This document shows, in pieces, positions 17,629-26,603 of a stretch of 64,000 bases of DNA; positions within the stretch are counted from its first letter, which is position 1; every line of letters begins with the position of its first letter. The stretch is from Ancylobacter polymorphus (GTDB lineage Bacteria; Pseudomonadota; Alphaproteobacteria; Rhizobiales; Xanthobacteraceae), in the NCBI RefSeq assembly GCF_030813495.1, contig NZ_JAUSUI010000003.1:248001-312000 (forward strand), read 5' to 3'. The notes under the pieces were generated by a model. It worked only from the letters and a program-made list of their open reading frames with translations. It was not told the origin of the DNA and did no database searches. The position numbers and the translations under genes are program-made.

Positions 17629-19494
17629 TCATGGTTCCCTCCTGCGGCCAAGGCCGAGACGGGCCTGGGCGTCGTCGAGAAAGGCGACGAGGTCGAGGCC
17701 CGCAGCAAGATAGGCGTCGACGCCGGCGGCGCGCTGGGCCGCCTCGTCCTCGCCCGGCTTGCCGGCGAGATAGACGGCAACGGCCCCGGCTTCCTTCAGC
17801 GCCTGCGCCGTCTCGACCGCGCGCTCGGCATAGGTCGCGTCGGAACCGCACAGGCAGGCGAGGCGGGCGCCGGAGGCGCGGAACGCCTCCACCAGCGCCG
17901 GTTGATCGGTGAAGCCGTCATTGCCCGCCGCCGCGATGCCGCCCGCCTCGAAAGCGGCACGGGCGAAGCCGGCGCGGGCGGCGATATCCGCCGGCGTGCC
18001 GAGCCCGGCGAGAAACACCGACGGCCGCGCCGCGGCGGCCGACGCGCGCAGCCGCTCGAACGGTTCGGAAAGGCGCGCGCCTACCAGCGGCTCGCACAAG
18101 AGCGCGCCCTCGGCAGGCGCGGCGGCGGGGCGGAGGCGGGAAGGGGCCAGAACGGCCGGCACGTTTTCGTGGAGCAGCGGAAATTCCGAGGTGCCGGTGA
18201 TCGGCAGCCGCCGGGTCGCCACCTCCTGCGCCCGCGCCTGCCGCGCCGCCGCCACGCGCCGCTGCCACGCGCCGGAGGTGAGCGCTTCCACCATACCGCC
18301 CTCGCGCTCGATGGCGCGGAACAGCTCCCACGCGGCGGCGGCTAGTGTTTCCGTGCGTTCCTCGATGGCGCCCGCCCCGGCACCGGGATCGGCGACGCGG
18401 TGGACGTTCGATTCCTCCATCAGGATGATCTGGGTGTTGCGCGCCAGCCGCCGCGCATCGGCGTCGGGTAGGCCCAGCGCCTGGGTGAAGGGCAGGACGG
18501 TGATGCTGTCCGCCCCGCCGACGCCGGCGGCGAAGGCGGCGATAGTACCGCGCAGCAGGTTCACCTGCGCGTCGTGCCGGGTCAGCGCGCGCCAGGCGGT
18601 TTCCATGTGGATCGTCACCGGGGAGGGCGCGAGCCCGCACGCCTCCAGCACTGCCTGCCAGAGCAGGCGGAGGGCTCTAGGCTTCGCCTGGGTGCCGAAC
18701 TGGTCGACATCGGCAACCAGCGTCACCTCGATCAGCCGCGCCGCCGCGTCGAGTGGCAGGCCGGCGGCTTCCAGCGCGCGCAGATAGGCGGTGGCGGTGG
18801 CAAGAACGGCGGCGAGTTCCTGCGCGTCGGTGGCCCCGGCCGCGTGGTGAAGGCGCCCATCCGCCCGCACCATCGGCGCCGTGAGGCCGCGCCCGTGCAG
18901 GGCGGTCACCGTCTGGCCGAGCCGGGCGGCCAGCGCCTCCCACTCGATCGGCGCGGCGCCGAGCGCGGCGAAGTCGCCAATGGGGTCGAGCCCGAAGCGC
19001 AGGTCGAGCGCCGCCGGGTCTGCCTTCTCATACAGCCGGGCCAGAGCGAGGGCGATGTCGCGGCCCTGATAGGCGCCGGCCTCCACCCGCAGCGTCGCCA
19101 TCTCGGGCAGCAGCCCGTCCAGCGCCGCCACAACGTCCTCATGCCGCAGTGGCAGGCCGAAGCCGGCGGCGGAGGGTGCGGAGGCGAAGACCAGCGAGAT
19201 GCCATCGGCGCCGCCATTGAGATCGGCCAGCATCTGCGCATTCGCGCTGGCGGCGTCGTCATGGTCGATGCGGGCGATCACCTTCCACGGTGCCCCCGCC
19301 GGGCGGCCGGCGATGGGGGCGGCATCACGCCGCCGCTCGGGGAGCGCGTCGAGGCGGATGCCATCCGCCGTGCGCGTTACCATGCGCTTGTCATAGGCGC
19401 CGCCCTTGAGCACGCCGTCGACCAAGGCGAGCCAGTCCGCGCGCGTGGCGGGCGGGAAGCTGTCGAGGTCGAGATCGAGCGGGCGCGGGTCCAT
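17629..19494 (-). CDS. mutA: Methylmalonyl-CoA mutase, small subunit
   Basis: This 621-residue non-catalytic partner of MutB is homologous to its barrel and cobalamin domains. It keeps barrel motifs (LARLYEKADPAALDLRFGLD; RNTQIILMEESNVHRVADPG). In the C-terminal flavodoxin-like domain (PSVFLAGLGTPADIAARAGF) it lacks the DxHxxG cobalamin-His signature, as expected for a small subunit. The ATG at 19494 lies 10 bp from the end of pccA, so translation is probably coupled. Its presence indicates a heterodimeric mutase rather than the homodimeric form. Confidence 0.93.
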   Translation of the reverse strand: MDPRPLDLDLDSFPPATRADWLALVDGVLKGGAYDKRMVTRTADGIRLDALPERRRDAAPIAGRPAGAPWKVIARIDHDDAASANAQMLADLNGGADGISLVFASAPSAAGFGLPLRHEDVVAALDGLLPEMATLRVEAGAYQGRDIALALARLYEKADPAALDLRFGLDPIGDFAALGAAPIEWEALAARLGQTVTALHGRGLTAPMVRADGRLHHAAGATDAQELAAVLATATAYLRALEAAGLPLDAAARLIEVTLVADVDQFGTQAKPRALRLLWQAVLEACGLAPSPVTIHMETAWRALTRHDAQVNLLRGTIAAFAAGVGGADSITVLPFTQALGLPDADARRLARNTQIILMEESNVHRVADPGAGAGAIEERTETLAAAAWELFRAIEREGGMVEALTSGAWQRRVAAARQARAQEVATRRLPITGTSEFPLLHENVPAVLAPSRLRPAAAPAEGALLCEPLVGARLSEPFERLRASAAAARPSVFLAGLGTPADIAARAGFARAAFEAGGIAAAGNDGFTDQPALVEAFRASGARLACLCGSDATYAERAVETAQALKEAGAVAVYLAGKPGEDEAAQRAAGVDAYLAAGLDLVAFLDDAQARLGLGRRREP

Positions 19495-19504
19495 GGGCCT
19501 CTCC

Positions 19505-21520
19505 TCAAGCGAAATCGAGGATGACGGCGTCGACCGCCAGGCTGTCGCCGGCCTTGGCGTGGATCTTGGCGACGGTGGCGTCGCGCTCGGCGCGCAAAAC
19601 GTTCTCCATCTTCATCGCCTCCACCACCGCCAGCGTCTCGCCCGCCTTCACCTCCTGCCCGGCGCTGACGGCAATCGAGACGACAAGGCCGGGCATCGGG
19701 CAGAGCAGGTGCTTGCCGCTGCCGGCCTGCTGCTTCACCGGCATCAGTGCGGCGAGCTCCGCCTCGCGCCTGGTATAGACGAGCGCCTCCACCGCGATGC
19801 CGCGGTGCGCCAGCGCCACGCCGTTGAGGCGCGGGCGCACCTGCACGGCCACCGCCTCTTCGTCGAACACGCCGTTCCACACCGGCTCGCCCGGCTGCCA
19901 GCCCGAGCGCAGCTCATGGGTGGAGACCGGCCGCCCGGCCTCATCAAGGAAGCTGACGATGAAACCGCCCGCCGCGCGGTCGACCTCGCAGGCGAGCGTG
20001 AGGTCGCCGAGCCGCACCACGCGCTGATGCTCGAACACGACAGGCCGCCCGGCGAGCTGGCCGGAAATCTTGCGCTTGCGGGAATTGCCGACATTGTCGA
20101 TCACCGCCGCCACGGCCGCCAGCGTGCGGGCAAACGCCGCGCTCGGCGCGGTGGCGTGGAAGCCGTCCGGGTATTCCTCCGCGATGAAGCCGGTGGAAAG
20201 CCGGCCCGCCCGCCAGCGCTCATGCGTCATCAGCGCGGAGAGGAAGGGGATGTTGTGCTGGATACCGTCAATGGCGAAGGCGTCGAGCGCGTCGGCCTGC
20301 GCCTCGATCGCCGCGGCGCGCGTCGGCGCATGGGTGATCAGCTTGGCGATCATCGGGTCGTAGAACAGCGAGATTTCCCCGCCCTCATAGACGCCGGTAT
20401 CGTTGCGCACGGTGATGGCGTCATTCACCCCCTCCGCCGGGGGACGATAGCGGGTGAGGCGGCCGATGGACGGCAGGAAGCCGCGATAGGGATCCTCGGC
20501 ATAGACGCGGCTTTCCACCGCCCAGCCGGAGAGTTTCACATCGGCCTGCGTGACGGGCAACGCCTCGCCCGCCGCGACGCGGATCATCTGCTCGACCAGA
20601 TCGATGCCGGTGATGAGTTCCGTGACCGGATGCTCCACCTGCAGGCGGGTGTTCATTTCGAGGAAATAGAACGACTTGTCCTGCCCGGCGACGAATTCCA
20701 CCGTGCCGGCGCTGTCATAGTTCACGGCCTTGGCCAGCGCGACCGCCTGCGCGCCCATGAGGGCGCGGGTCTCCTCGTCCAGCAGCGGCGAGGGGGCTTC
20801 CTCGACCACCTTCTGGTTGCGGCGCTGGATCGAGCATTCGCGCTCGCCCAGATGGATGACATTGCCGTGCTTGTCGCCGAGCACCTGGATTTCGATATGG
20901 CGCGGCTGGACGATGAACTTCTCCACGAACACCCGGTCGTCGCCGAAGGAAGACTTGGCTTCCGAGCGGGCGCGGTCGAACCCTTCCTGCACCTCGTCGC
21001 GGGAATGGGCGATGCGCATGCCCTTGCCACCGCCGCCGGCGGAGGCCTTGATCATCACGGGATAGCCGATCTCGTCGGCGATGCGCGCGGCGTGGGCGGC
21101 ATCCTCGATCACGCCGAGATAGCCCGGCACGGTGGACACCCCGGCCGCCGCCGCCGCCTTCTTGGATTCGATCTTGTCGCCCATCGCCTCGATGGCGCCG
21201 GGGTTCGGGCCGATGAAGACGAGGCCGGCGTCCTTCAGCGCAGCGGCGAAGCTCGCGCGCTCGGAGAGGAAGCCATAGCCGGGATGGATCGCCTGCGCGC
21301 CCGTCTGCTTCGCGGCGGCGATGATCTTCTCCGCGTCGAGATAGGACTGCGCTGCCGGGGCCGGGCCGATGTGCACCGCCTCATCCGCCATCGCCACATG
21401 CAGCGCGTCGCGGTCGGCGTCGGAGTAGACCGCGACGGTGGCAATGCCCATGCGCCGGGCGGTCTTGATGACCCGGCAGGCGATCTCGCCACGGTTGGCG
21501 ATGAGGATCTTGGAGAACAT
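19505..21520 (-). CDS. pccA: Propionyl-CoA carboxylase alpha subunit (biotin carboxylase plus biotin carrier)
   Basis: This 671-residue protein carboxylates its biotin arm with ATP and bicarbonate. The biotin carboxylase domain (residues 1 to about 450) starts MFSKILIANRGEIACRVIKT and has the ATP-grasp glycine loop KASAGGGGKGM and EMNTRLQVEHPVTE. A linker/BT domain of PCC type follows. The biotinyl domain at the C-terminus carries the lysine in VVEAMKMENVL. It is grouped with pccB and the mut genes in one direction, supporting propionyl- rather than acetyl- or methylcrotonyl-CoA as substrate. Confidence 0.95.
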   Translation of the reverse strand: MFSKILIANRGEIACRVIKTARRMGIATVAVYSDADRDALHVAMADEAVHIGPAPAAQSYLDAEKIIAAAKQTGAQAIHPGYGFLSERASFAAALKDAGLVFIGPNPGAIEAMGDKIESKKAAAAAGVSTVPGYLGVIEDAAHAARIADEIGYPVMIKASAGGGGKGMRIAHSRDEVQEGFDRARSEAKSSFGDDRVFVEKFIVQPRHIEIQVLGDKHGNVIHLGERECSIQRRNQKVVEEAPSPLLDEETRALMGAQAVALAKAVNYDSAGTVEFVAGQDKSFYFLEMNTRLQVEHPVTELITGIDLVEQMIRVAAGEALPVTQADVKLSGWAVESRVYAEDPYRGFLPSIGRLTRYRPPAEGVNDAITVRNDTGVYEGGEISLFYDPMIAKLITHAPTRAAAIEAQADALDAFAIDGIQHNIPFLSALMTHERWRAGRLSTGFIAEEYPDGFHATAPSAAFARTLAAVAAVIDNVGNSRKRKISGQLAGRPVVFEHQRVVRLGDLTLACEVDRAAGGFIVSFLDEAGRPVSTHELRSGWQPGEPVWNGVFDEEAVAVQVRPRLNGVALAHRGIAVEALVYTRREAELAALMPVKQQAGSGKHLLCPMPGLVVSIAVSAGQEVKAGETLAVVEAMKMENVLRAERDATVAKIHAKAGDSLAVDAVILDFA

Positions 21521-21551
21521 GGGCGTCCCTGACCGTTCGTTTCTTTGCTGT

Positions 21552-21657
21552 CGTCATCCTGAGGTGCCCGGCGCAGCCGGGCCTCGAAGGATGGTCGTCT
21601 CGTGCCCTGTTCGGCATCCTTCGAGGCTCGCTGGTCGCTCGCACCTCAGGATGACGG
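21552..21657. repeat. Palindromic intergenic repeat, family A, copy 1
   Basis: This 106-bp element has outer arms CGTCATCCTGAGGTGC / GCACCTCAGGATGACG and inner arms GCCTCGAAGGATG / CATCCTTCGAGGC. It can fold into an extended hairpin and lies between pccB and pccA. A second full copy lies at 23350-23455 and a fragment at 41957-42000. This is the common CTCGAAGGATG-type repeat seen across Rhizobiales genomes. Confidence 0.85.
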
Positions 21658-21675
21658 CGTTGCGGCGGCAAGCGC

Positions 21676-23211
21676 CTACAACGGCAGATTATCGTGCTTC
21701 TTCATCGGCGCCTCGATCTTCTTCGAGGCCAGCATCGCCAGCGCCCGCGCGATGCGCTTGCGGGTCGCGCGCGGCGTGATCACCTCGTCGATATAGCCGC
21801 GTTCGGCCGCGACAAAGGGCGAGAGGAAGCGCTGCTCGTACTCTTTCGTCCGCGCCGCGATCTTCTCGGGATCGTCAATATCGGCGCGGAAGATGATCTC
21901 CACCGCCCCCTTGGCGCCCATGACAGCGATCTGCGCGGTCGGCCAGGCATAGTTCACATCGCCGCCAATATGCTTGGAGGCCATCACGTCATAGGCGCCG
22001 CCGAACGCCTTGCGGGTGATGACGGTCACGAGCGGCACGGTGGCCTGCGAGTAAGCGAACAGCAGCTTGGCGCCGTGCTTGATCAGCCCGCCATATTCCT
22101 GCGCCGTGCCGGGCAAAAATCCCGGCACATCGACAAAGGTGACGATCGGGATCTCGAACGCATCGCAGAAGCGCACGAAACGCGCCGCCTTGCGCGAGGC
22201 ATCCGCGTCCAGTACCCCGGCCAGCACCATCGGCTGGTTGGCGACAAAGCCCACCGTGCGCCCCTCCACCCGGCCGAAGCCGGTGAGGATGTTCTTGGCG
22301 AAGCCCTGCTGAATCTCGAAGAAATCGCCCTCGTCGGCGACTTTCGCAATCAACTCCTTCATGTCGTAGGGCTTGTTCGGGTTGTCCGGCACCAGCGTGT
22401 CGAGCGAGGGATCGAGCCGCTCGCCATCGTCGAAGCTCGGCCAGACCGGCACGCCGGAACGGTTGCAGGCGGGCAGGAAGTCGATCAGCCGGCGCATCTG
22501 CAGCAGGCATTCGACATCGTTCTCGAACGCGCCATCGGCGACCGAGGATTTGGTCGTGTGCACCTTGGCGCCGCCGAGTTCTTCCGCCGTCACGCTTTCA
22601 TTGGTGACGGTCTTCACCACCTCCGGCCCGGTGACGAACATGTAGGAGGTGTCGCGCACCATGAAGATGAAGTCGGTCATGGCCGGGGAATAGACATCGC
22701 CGCCGGCGCAGGGGCCCATGATGACCGAGATCTGCGGAATGACGCCGGAGGCGGTGACGTTGCGCTTGAACACCTCGCCATAGCCGCCCAGCGCCGCCAC
22801 GCCTTCCTGAATGCGCGCGCCGCCGGCATCGAACAGGCCGATGATCGGCGCCCGCACCTTGAGCGCCATGTCCTGGATCTTGGTGATCTTGGCCGCGTGC
22901 GCCTCCGAGAGCGAGCCGCCGAACACGGTGAAATCCTTGGCGAAGACGAACACCTTGCGCCCGTTCACCGTGCCCCAGCCGGTAACGACGCCGTCGCCGG
23001 GAATCTTCTCGGCCTTGTCCATGCCGAAATCGGTGCAGCGGTGCTGCACGAAGGTGTCGAACTCCTCGAAGGAGCCGGTGTCGAGCAGCAGTTCCAGCCG
23101 CTCGCGCGCGGTGAGCTTGCCGCGTTTGTGCTGGGCGGCGACGCGCTTCTCGCCGCCGCCGGCCCGCGCCCCGGCGCGGCGCTGTTCCAGTTCGTCGAGA
23201 ATGGGCTTCAT
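21676..23211 (-). CDS. pccB: Propionyl-CoA carboxylase beta subunit (carboxyltransferase)
   Basis: This 511-residue carboxyltransferase transfers the carboxyl group from biotin to propionyl-CoA. N- and C-terminal crotonase-like domains are both complete. The oxyanion loops appear as [20 protein letters not shown] and [44 protein letters not shown] is also characteristic (quoted in part: [13 protein letters not shown]). It is the first gene of the operon and is divergent from the ScfR-type regulator, across a gap with a perfect palindrome. Confidence 0.95.
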   Translation of the reverse strand: MKPILDELEQRRAGARAGGGEKRVAAQHKRGKLTARERLELLLDTGSFEEFDTFVQHRCTDFGMDKAEKIPGDGVVTGWGTVNGRKVFVFAKDFTVFGGSLSEAHAAKITKIQDMALKVRAPIIGLFDAGGARIQEGVAALGGYGEVFKRNVTASGVIPQISVIMGPCAGGDVYSPAMTDFIFMVRDTSYMFVTGPEVVKTVTNESVTAEELGGAKVHTTKSSVADGAFENDVECLLQMRRLIDFLPACNRSGVPVWPSFDDGERLDPSLDTLVPDNPNKPYDMKELIAKVADEGDFFEIQQGFAKNILTGFGRVEGRTVGFVANQPMVLAGVLDADASRKAARFVRFCDAFEIPIVTFVDVPGFLPGTAQEYGGLIKHGAKLLFAYSQATVPLVTVITRKAFGGAYDVMASKHIGGDVNYAWPTAQIAVMGAKGAVEIIFRADIDDPEKIAARTKEYEQRFLSPFVAAERGYIDEVITPRATRKRIARALAMLASKKIEAPMKKHDNLPL

Positions 23212-23294
23212 CGCGCTCCCCCAGCCGGCATTCGGACCGTTGCATTGGTTCTAGGCGCTTGCGACGGAAAACATAAGCTGTGAAAATGCGGATC

Positions 23295-23315
23295 GTGAAG
23301 TTGTAAAAACTTCAC
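23295..23315. promoter_or_regulatory. Perfect palindrome, candidate ScfR/PccR operator
   Basis: GTGAAGTT (23295-23302) and AACTTCAC (23308-23315) flank a 5-bp spacer GTAAA in the pccB-regulator divergent region, 84 bp from the pccB start. A related TGTGAAAA half lies about 15 bp away. Divergent placement between a propionyl-CoA-type regulator and pccB makes it the likely operator. Binding is inferred. Confidence 0.6.
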
Positions 23316-23349
23316 AAAAATGACGGTTCTATGCCGCCGCCTCTCGCGC

Positions 23350-23455
23350 CGTCATCCTGAGGTGCGAGCGCGGCGAGCCTCGAAGGATGTTCGTCCGGGC
23401 GCGCGTGAGCGGCCATCCTTCGAGGCTGGCCCCCGGCCAGCACCTCAGGATGACG
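23350..23455. repeat. Palindromic intergenic repeat, family A, copy 2
   Basis: Outer arms CGTCATCCTGAGGTGC / CACCTCAGGATGACG and inner arms GAGCCTCGAAGGATG / CATCCTTCGAGGC match copy 1 at 21552. It lies between the candidate operator and the regulator start, so it would be transcribed in the regulator's leader if the promoter is near the palindrome. Confidence 0.85.
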
Positions 23456-23487
23456 GTGCTCTGTAGCTGGTTCTGGGAGAGGCGATT

Positions 23488-24933
23488 ATGTCCCGAAAAG
23501 TCTTCGCCGGCCATGCGGTGCGCCATGTGCGTGAGCGGCTCGGGCTGACGCAGATGGATTTCGCCCGGCGCCTGTCGCTTTCCCCGAGCTACATCAACCA
23601 GATCGAGAGCAACCAGCGCCCCGTTACCGCCGCCGTGCTGCTCGCCATCAGCCGGGTGTTCGATCTCGACATCACCCGCTTCGGCGCTGACGATCTCGAC
23701 CGCGTGGTCGCCGATCTGCGCGAGGCGCTGGCCGATCCGGTGTTTCGCGGCATCGAGCCGAGCCTGCAGGATCTGAAGAACGCCACCACCCATGCCCCCG
23801 CCTTTGCCCATGCTTTCCTGCGCCTGCACGGGGCGCTGCGCCGGCTGGAGGAGCGCCGCGCCGCGCAGGAGGATGCGCTTGTCTCGGTGGCGCGCGAGGT
23901 CGACGGGGCGGCGCCGGACGAGGTGCGAAATCTCGCGCCCTATGAGGAAGTGCGCGACCATTTCCACTACATCGACAATTATGTCGACGGACTCGACCGT
24001 GCCGGCGAGGAGCGCAACGCGGCGCTCGACCTGTTCGGCCGCGACGATGCGGTGGGCGTGCTGGCGGCGCATCTGCGCCAGCGCCACGACATCACGGTGG
24101 AAATGGCACCCGCCACCCGGCTCGACGCGCCGCTTCTCGCCTATGACCGCCACCGCCGGGTGGCGACACTGGCGCGCACGCTCGACCCCGCGAGCCGCGC
24201 CTTCCGCCTCGCCGCCTTTCTCGCCCGCTTCGAGCAGAACGAGATCATCGACCAGCATGTGCAGGAGGCCGGGTTCCGCAGCCCTACGGCGCGCGACGTG
24301 TGCCGGCTGTCGCTGCAGAACTATTTCGCCGGCGCGCTCCTGCTGCCCTATCGCCGCTTCGCCCGGCTGGCGCGCGAGACGCGGCACGATCTCGACCGGC
24401 TGGCCGCCCTCACCGGGGCGAGCCTGGAACAGGTGTGCCATCGCCTCTCGACGCTGCAGCGGCCGGGCGAGAAGGGGGTCCCGTTCTATTTCCTCAAAGT
24501 CGACCGCGCCGGCAATGTCATCAAGCGCCACAGCGCCACGCGCTTTCAGTTCGCCCGCTATGGCGGCGCCTGCCCGGTGTGGAACGTGCACGAGGCGTTC
24601 GAGCAGCCTTCGCGCACGCTGGTGCAACTGGGCGAGATGCCGGACGGGGCGCGCTATCTGTGCCTGGCGCGCGGCACGTCAAAGCCGGCGCTGCGCCACG
24701 GCGCGCGCGAGCGCCGCTTCGCGCTCGGCATTGGCTGCGAGATTTCCTATGCCGGCGAGCTCGTCCATGCCGACGGGCTGGACCTGAAGGCGGCCGCTCC
24801 CGCGCCGCTCGGCGTCAATTGCCGCATCTGCCCGCGCACCGCCTGCCCCGAGCGTGCCTTCCCCCCGCTCGACCGCGCCATCGTGCTCGATCCCGACCAG
24901 CGCGACGTGGTGCCGTTCTCCGTGCGGGAGTGA
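23488..24933 (+). CDS. Short-chain fatty acyl-CoA regulator family protein (ScfR/PccR-type)
   Basis: This 481-residue regulator has an N-terminal XRE helix-turn-helix (residues 8-62: VRHVRERLGLTQMDFARRLS, SPSYINQIESNQRPVT). A central IrrE/ImmA-like region follows (FEQNEIIDQHVQEAGF; NYFAGALLLPYRRFARLARE), where the HExxH zinc motif is not conserved. The C-terminal domain of ScfR/RamB type ends with clustered cysteines (NCRICPRTACPERAFPPL). Members such as Rhodobacter PccR sense short-chain acyl-CoAs and activate propionyl-CoA carboxylase genes. Its divergent position next to pccB fits that role closely. Ligand identity is inferred from family and context. Confidence 0.9.
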   Translation: MSRKVFAGHAVRHVRERLGLTQMDFARRLSLSPSYINQIESNQRPVTAAVLLAISRVFDLDITRFGADDLDRVVADLREALADPVFRGIEPSLQDLKNATTHAPAFAHAFLRLHGALRRLEERRAAQEDALVSVAREVDGAAPDEVRNLAPYEEVRDHFHYIDNYVDGLDRAGEERNAALDLFGRDDAVGVLAAHLRQRHDITVEMAPATRLDAPLLAYDRHRRVATLARTLDPASRAFRLAAFLARFEQNEIIDQHVQEAGFRSPTARDVCRLSLQNYFAGALLLPYRRFARLARETRHDLDRLAALTGASLEQVCHRLSTLQRPGEKGVPFYFLKVDRAGNVIKRHSATRFQFARYGGACPVWNVHEAFEQPSRTLVQLGEMPDGARYLCLARGTSKPALRHGARERRFALGIGCEISYAGELVHADGLDLKAAAPAPLGVNCRICPRTACPERAFPPLDRAIVLDPDQRDVVPFSVRE

Positions 24934-24961
24934 GGGGCGCTGGGAACGGTTCTGCCCGCAT

Positions 24962-25061
24962 CGTCATCCCGGCCGGAGGCGAAGCCGGAGAGCCGGGATC
25001 GTGCGCAGGATGGAGCCGGATGCGATCCCGGATACGGCCTCGCGGCCGTTCCGGGATGACG
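24962..25061. repeat. Palindromic intergenic repeat, family B, copy 2
   Basis: A CGTCATCCCGGCC start and a TTCCGGGATGACG end, with inner GAGCCGGGATCG / GCGATCCCGGAT arms, follow the same plan as 699-786 and 26495-26590. It fills the gap between two convergent genes, the acyl-CoA regulator and gmaS, where a bidirectional terminator-like hairpin would be useful. Confidence 0.82.
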
Positions 25062-25083
25062 CCGGCGCGGGGAAAACTCCCCC

Positions 25084-26403
25084 TCAGATATCCAGCGTGT
25101 TGTCGCGCTCCCACTGGGTGAGGTGGCGCGAATAGGCGTTCCATTCCTCGTGCTTGAGCTTGGAATAGCCGTCCACCAGCGGCGCGCCGAGCGCGCTGCG
25201 CAGCACGCTCGACTTTTCCAGCGCGCGGATGGCGTCGAGCAGGTTCAGCGGCAGCTTCTTGGCGCCCCTCACCTTGTGGCCGTCCGTGTACATGTTGATG
25301 TCGAGCCGCTTGCCCGGGTCGCGCTGGTTCTGGATGCCGTCGAGCCCGGCGGCCAGCATGGCGGCGGGGGCGAGATAGGGGTTGGCGGCGCCGTCCGGCA
25401 GGCGCAGTTCCAGCCGGCCCGCATCGGGAATGCGGATCATGTGGGTGCGGTTATTGCCGGTATAGGTGACGGTGTTGGGCGCCCAGGTGGCGCCGGAGAC
25501 GGTGCGCGGGGCGTTGATGCGCTTGTAGGAATTCACCGTCGGGTTGGTGAAGGCGCACAGCGCGTCGGCCGAGTGGATCAGCCCGCCGATGAAGCCGTAG
25601 CCGAGGGCGGAGAGGCCGAGTTCGCCGTCCTCGTCCTCGAACAAATTGGCCCCCTCCGGGCTCCACAGCGAGGTGTGCATGTGGCAGCCCGAGCCGGTGA
25701 GGTCGATGAAGGGCTTGGGCATGAAGGTGGCGCGCAGCCCGTGCTTCTCGGCGATGGAGCGGGCCATGAACTTGAAGAACACATGCCGGTCGGCGGTGAT
25801 GAGCGCGTCGGCGAAGTCCCAGTTCATCTCGAACTGGCCGTTGGCGTCCTCATGGTCGTTCTGGTAGGGGCCCCAGCCGAGGGTGAGCATGCAGTCGCAG
25901 ATTTCCTTGATGACGTCGTAGCGGCGCATCAGGGCGGACTGGTCGTAGCAGGGCTTGGTGGCGTTGTCGGCGGCATCGGAAATCTTGCTGCCATCGGCAT
26001 TGGTGAGGAAGAATTCGCACTCCACCCCGGTCTTCATGACATAGCCGAGGCTTTCGGCGCCGAGCATGGTGGATTTCAGCACGTTGCGCGGCGCCTGGGC
26101 CACAAGCTCGTCGTTCATCACGAGGTCGGAGGCGAGCCAGCCGACTTCCGGCTTCCATGGCAGCTGGATCAGGCTGGAGGCGTCGGGAACGGCGAACAGG
26201 TCGGCATCGGCCGGGCTCATGTCGAGCCAGGTGGCGAAGCCGGCGAAGCCCGCCCCGGCCTTCTGCATGCCGCTGATGGCGCTGGCGGGCACGAGCTTGG
26301 CCCGGAGCGCGCCGAACAGGTCGACATAGGAGATCAGGAAGTACTTGATGCCGAGCTCTTTGGCGGCATGTTTCAGATCGGCTTGGGCAAGGTCGTTGGC
26401 CAT
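25084..26403 (-). CDS. gmaS: Glutamine synthetase-like ligase, probable gamma-glutamylmethylamide synthetase (GmaS/GlnT)
   Basis: This 439-residue member of the glutamine synthetase superfamily (type III/GlnT branch) shows the catalytic-domain signatures ECEFFLTN, GQFEMNWDF, GSGCHMHTSLW and NRTHMIRIP (Arg at the glutamate site). It follows MgsC, MgsB and MgsA on the same strand, the gmaS-mgsABC set of methylamine-using bacteria. The likely reaction is ATP-dependent ligation of methylamine to glutamate, the first step of the N-methylglutamate pathway. Ordinary ammonia-specific GlnT activity cannot be excluded by reading alone. A 200-bp gap holding a family B repeat separates it from mgsC. Confidence 0.82.
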   Translation of the reverse strand: MANDLAQADLKHAAKELGIKYFLISYVDLFGALRAKLVPASAISGMQKAGAGFAGFATWLDMSPADADLFAVPDASSLIQLPWKPEVGWLASDLVMNDELVAQAPRNVLKSTMLGAESLGYVMKTGVECEFFLTNADGSKISDAADNATKPCYDQSALMRRYDVIKEICDCMLTLGWGPYQNDHEDANGQFEMNWDFADALITADRHVFFKFMARSIAEKHGLRATFMPKPFIDLTGSGCHMHTSLWSPEGANLFEDEDGELGLSALGYGFIGGLIHSADALCAFTNPTVNSYKRINAPRTVSGATWAPNTVTYTGNNRTHMIRIPDAGRLELRLPDGAANPYLAPAAMLAAGLDGIQNQRDPGKRLDINMYTDGHKVRGAKKLPLNLLDAIRALEKSSVLRSALGAPLVDGYSKLKHEEWNAYSRHLTQWERDNTLDI

Positions 26404-26494
26404 GGTGCTATCCGGTTTCGCTGTTCCCCGGCCCGTTCGGGCTCGTTGGTGAATGCATTTTCAGGGCCGTTCCTTGCCCTTCGTCCCACCGTTC

Positions 26495-26590
26495 CGTCAT
26501 CCCGGAACGGCCGTCAGGCCGTGTCCGGGATCGCGAAACAATCAGGCACGCGATCCCGGCTCTGCGGCTGCGCCTCGGGCCGGGATGACG
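26495..26590. repeat. Palindromic intergenic repeat, family B, copy 3
   Basis: CGTCATCCCGGAACGGCC at one end and CGGGCCGGGATGACGG at the other, with GTCCGGGATCGCG / CGCGATCCCGGCT inner arms. It lies between mgsC and gmaS, which share direction, so it would be carried within the operon transcript and could separate the expression levels of the two genes. Confidence 0.82.
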
Positions 26591-26603
26591 GTTGCCAAAC
26601 CCC

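Noticed and set aside
19505-21520. Assignment as acetyl-CoA or methylcrotonyl-CoA carboxylase
   Set aside because: Adjacent mutA/mutB, a PccB-type carboxyltransferase of about 510 residues and the ScfR-type regulator all favour propionyl-CoA carboxylase.
21552-21657. Possible CRISPR-like repeat from the repeated palindromes
   Set aside because: Copies are dispersed, single and self-complementary, with no regular spacers and no cas genes. They fit REP/RIME-type intergenic repeats.
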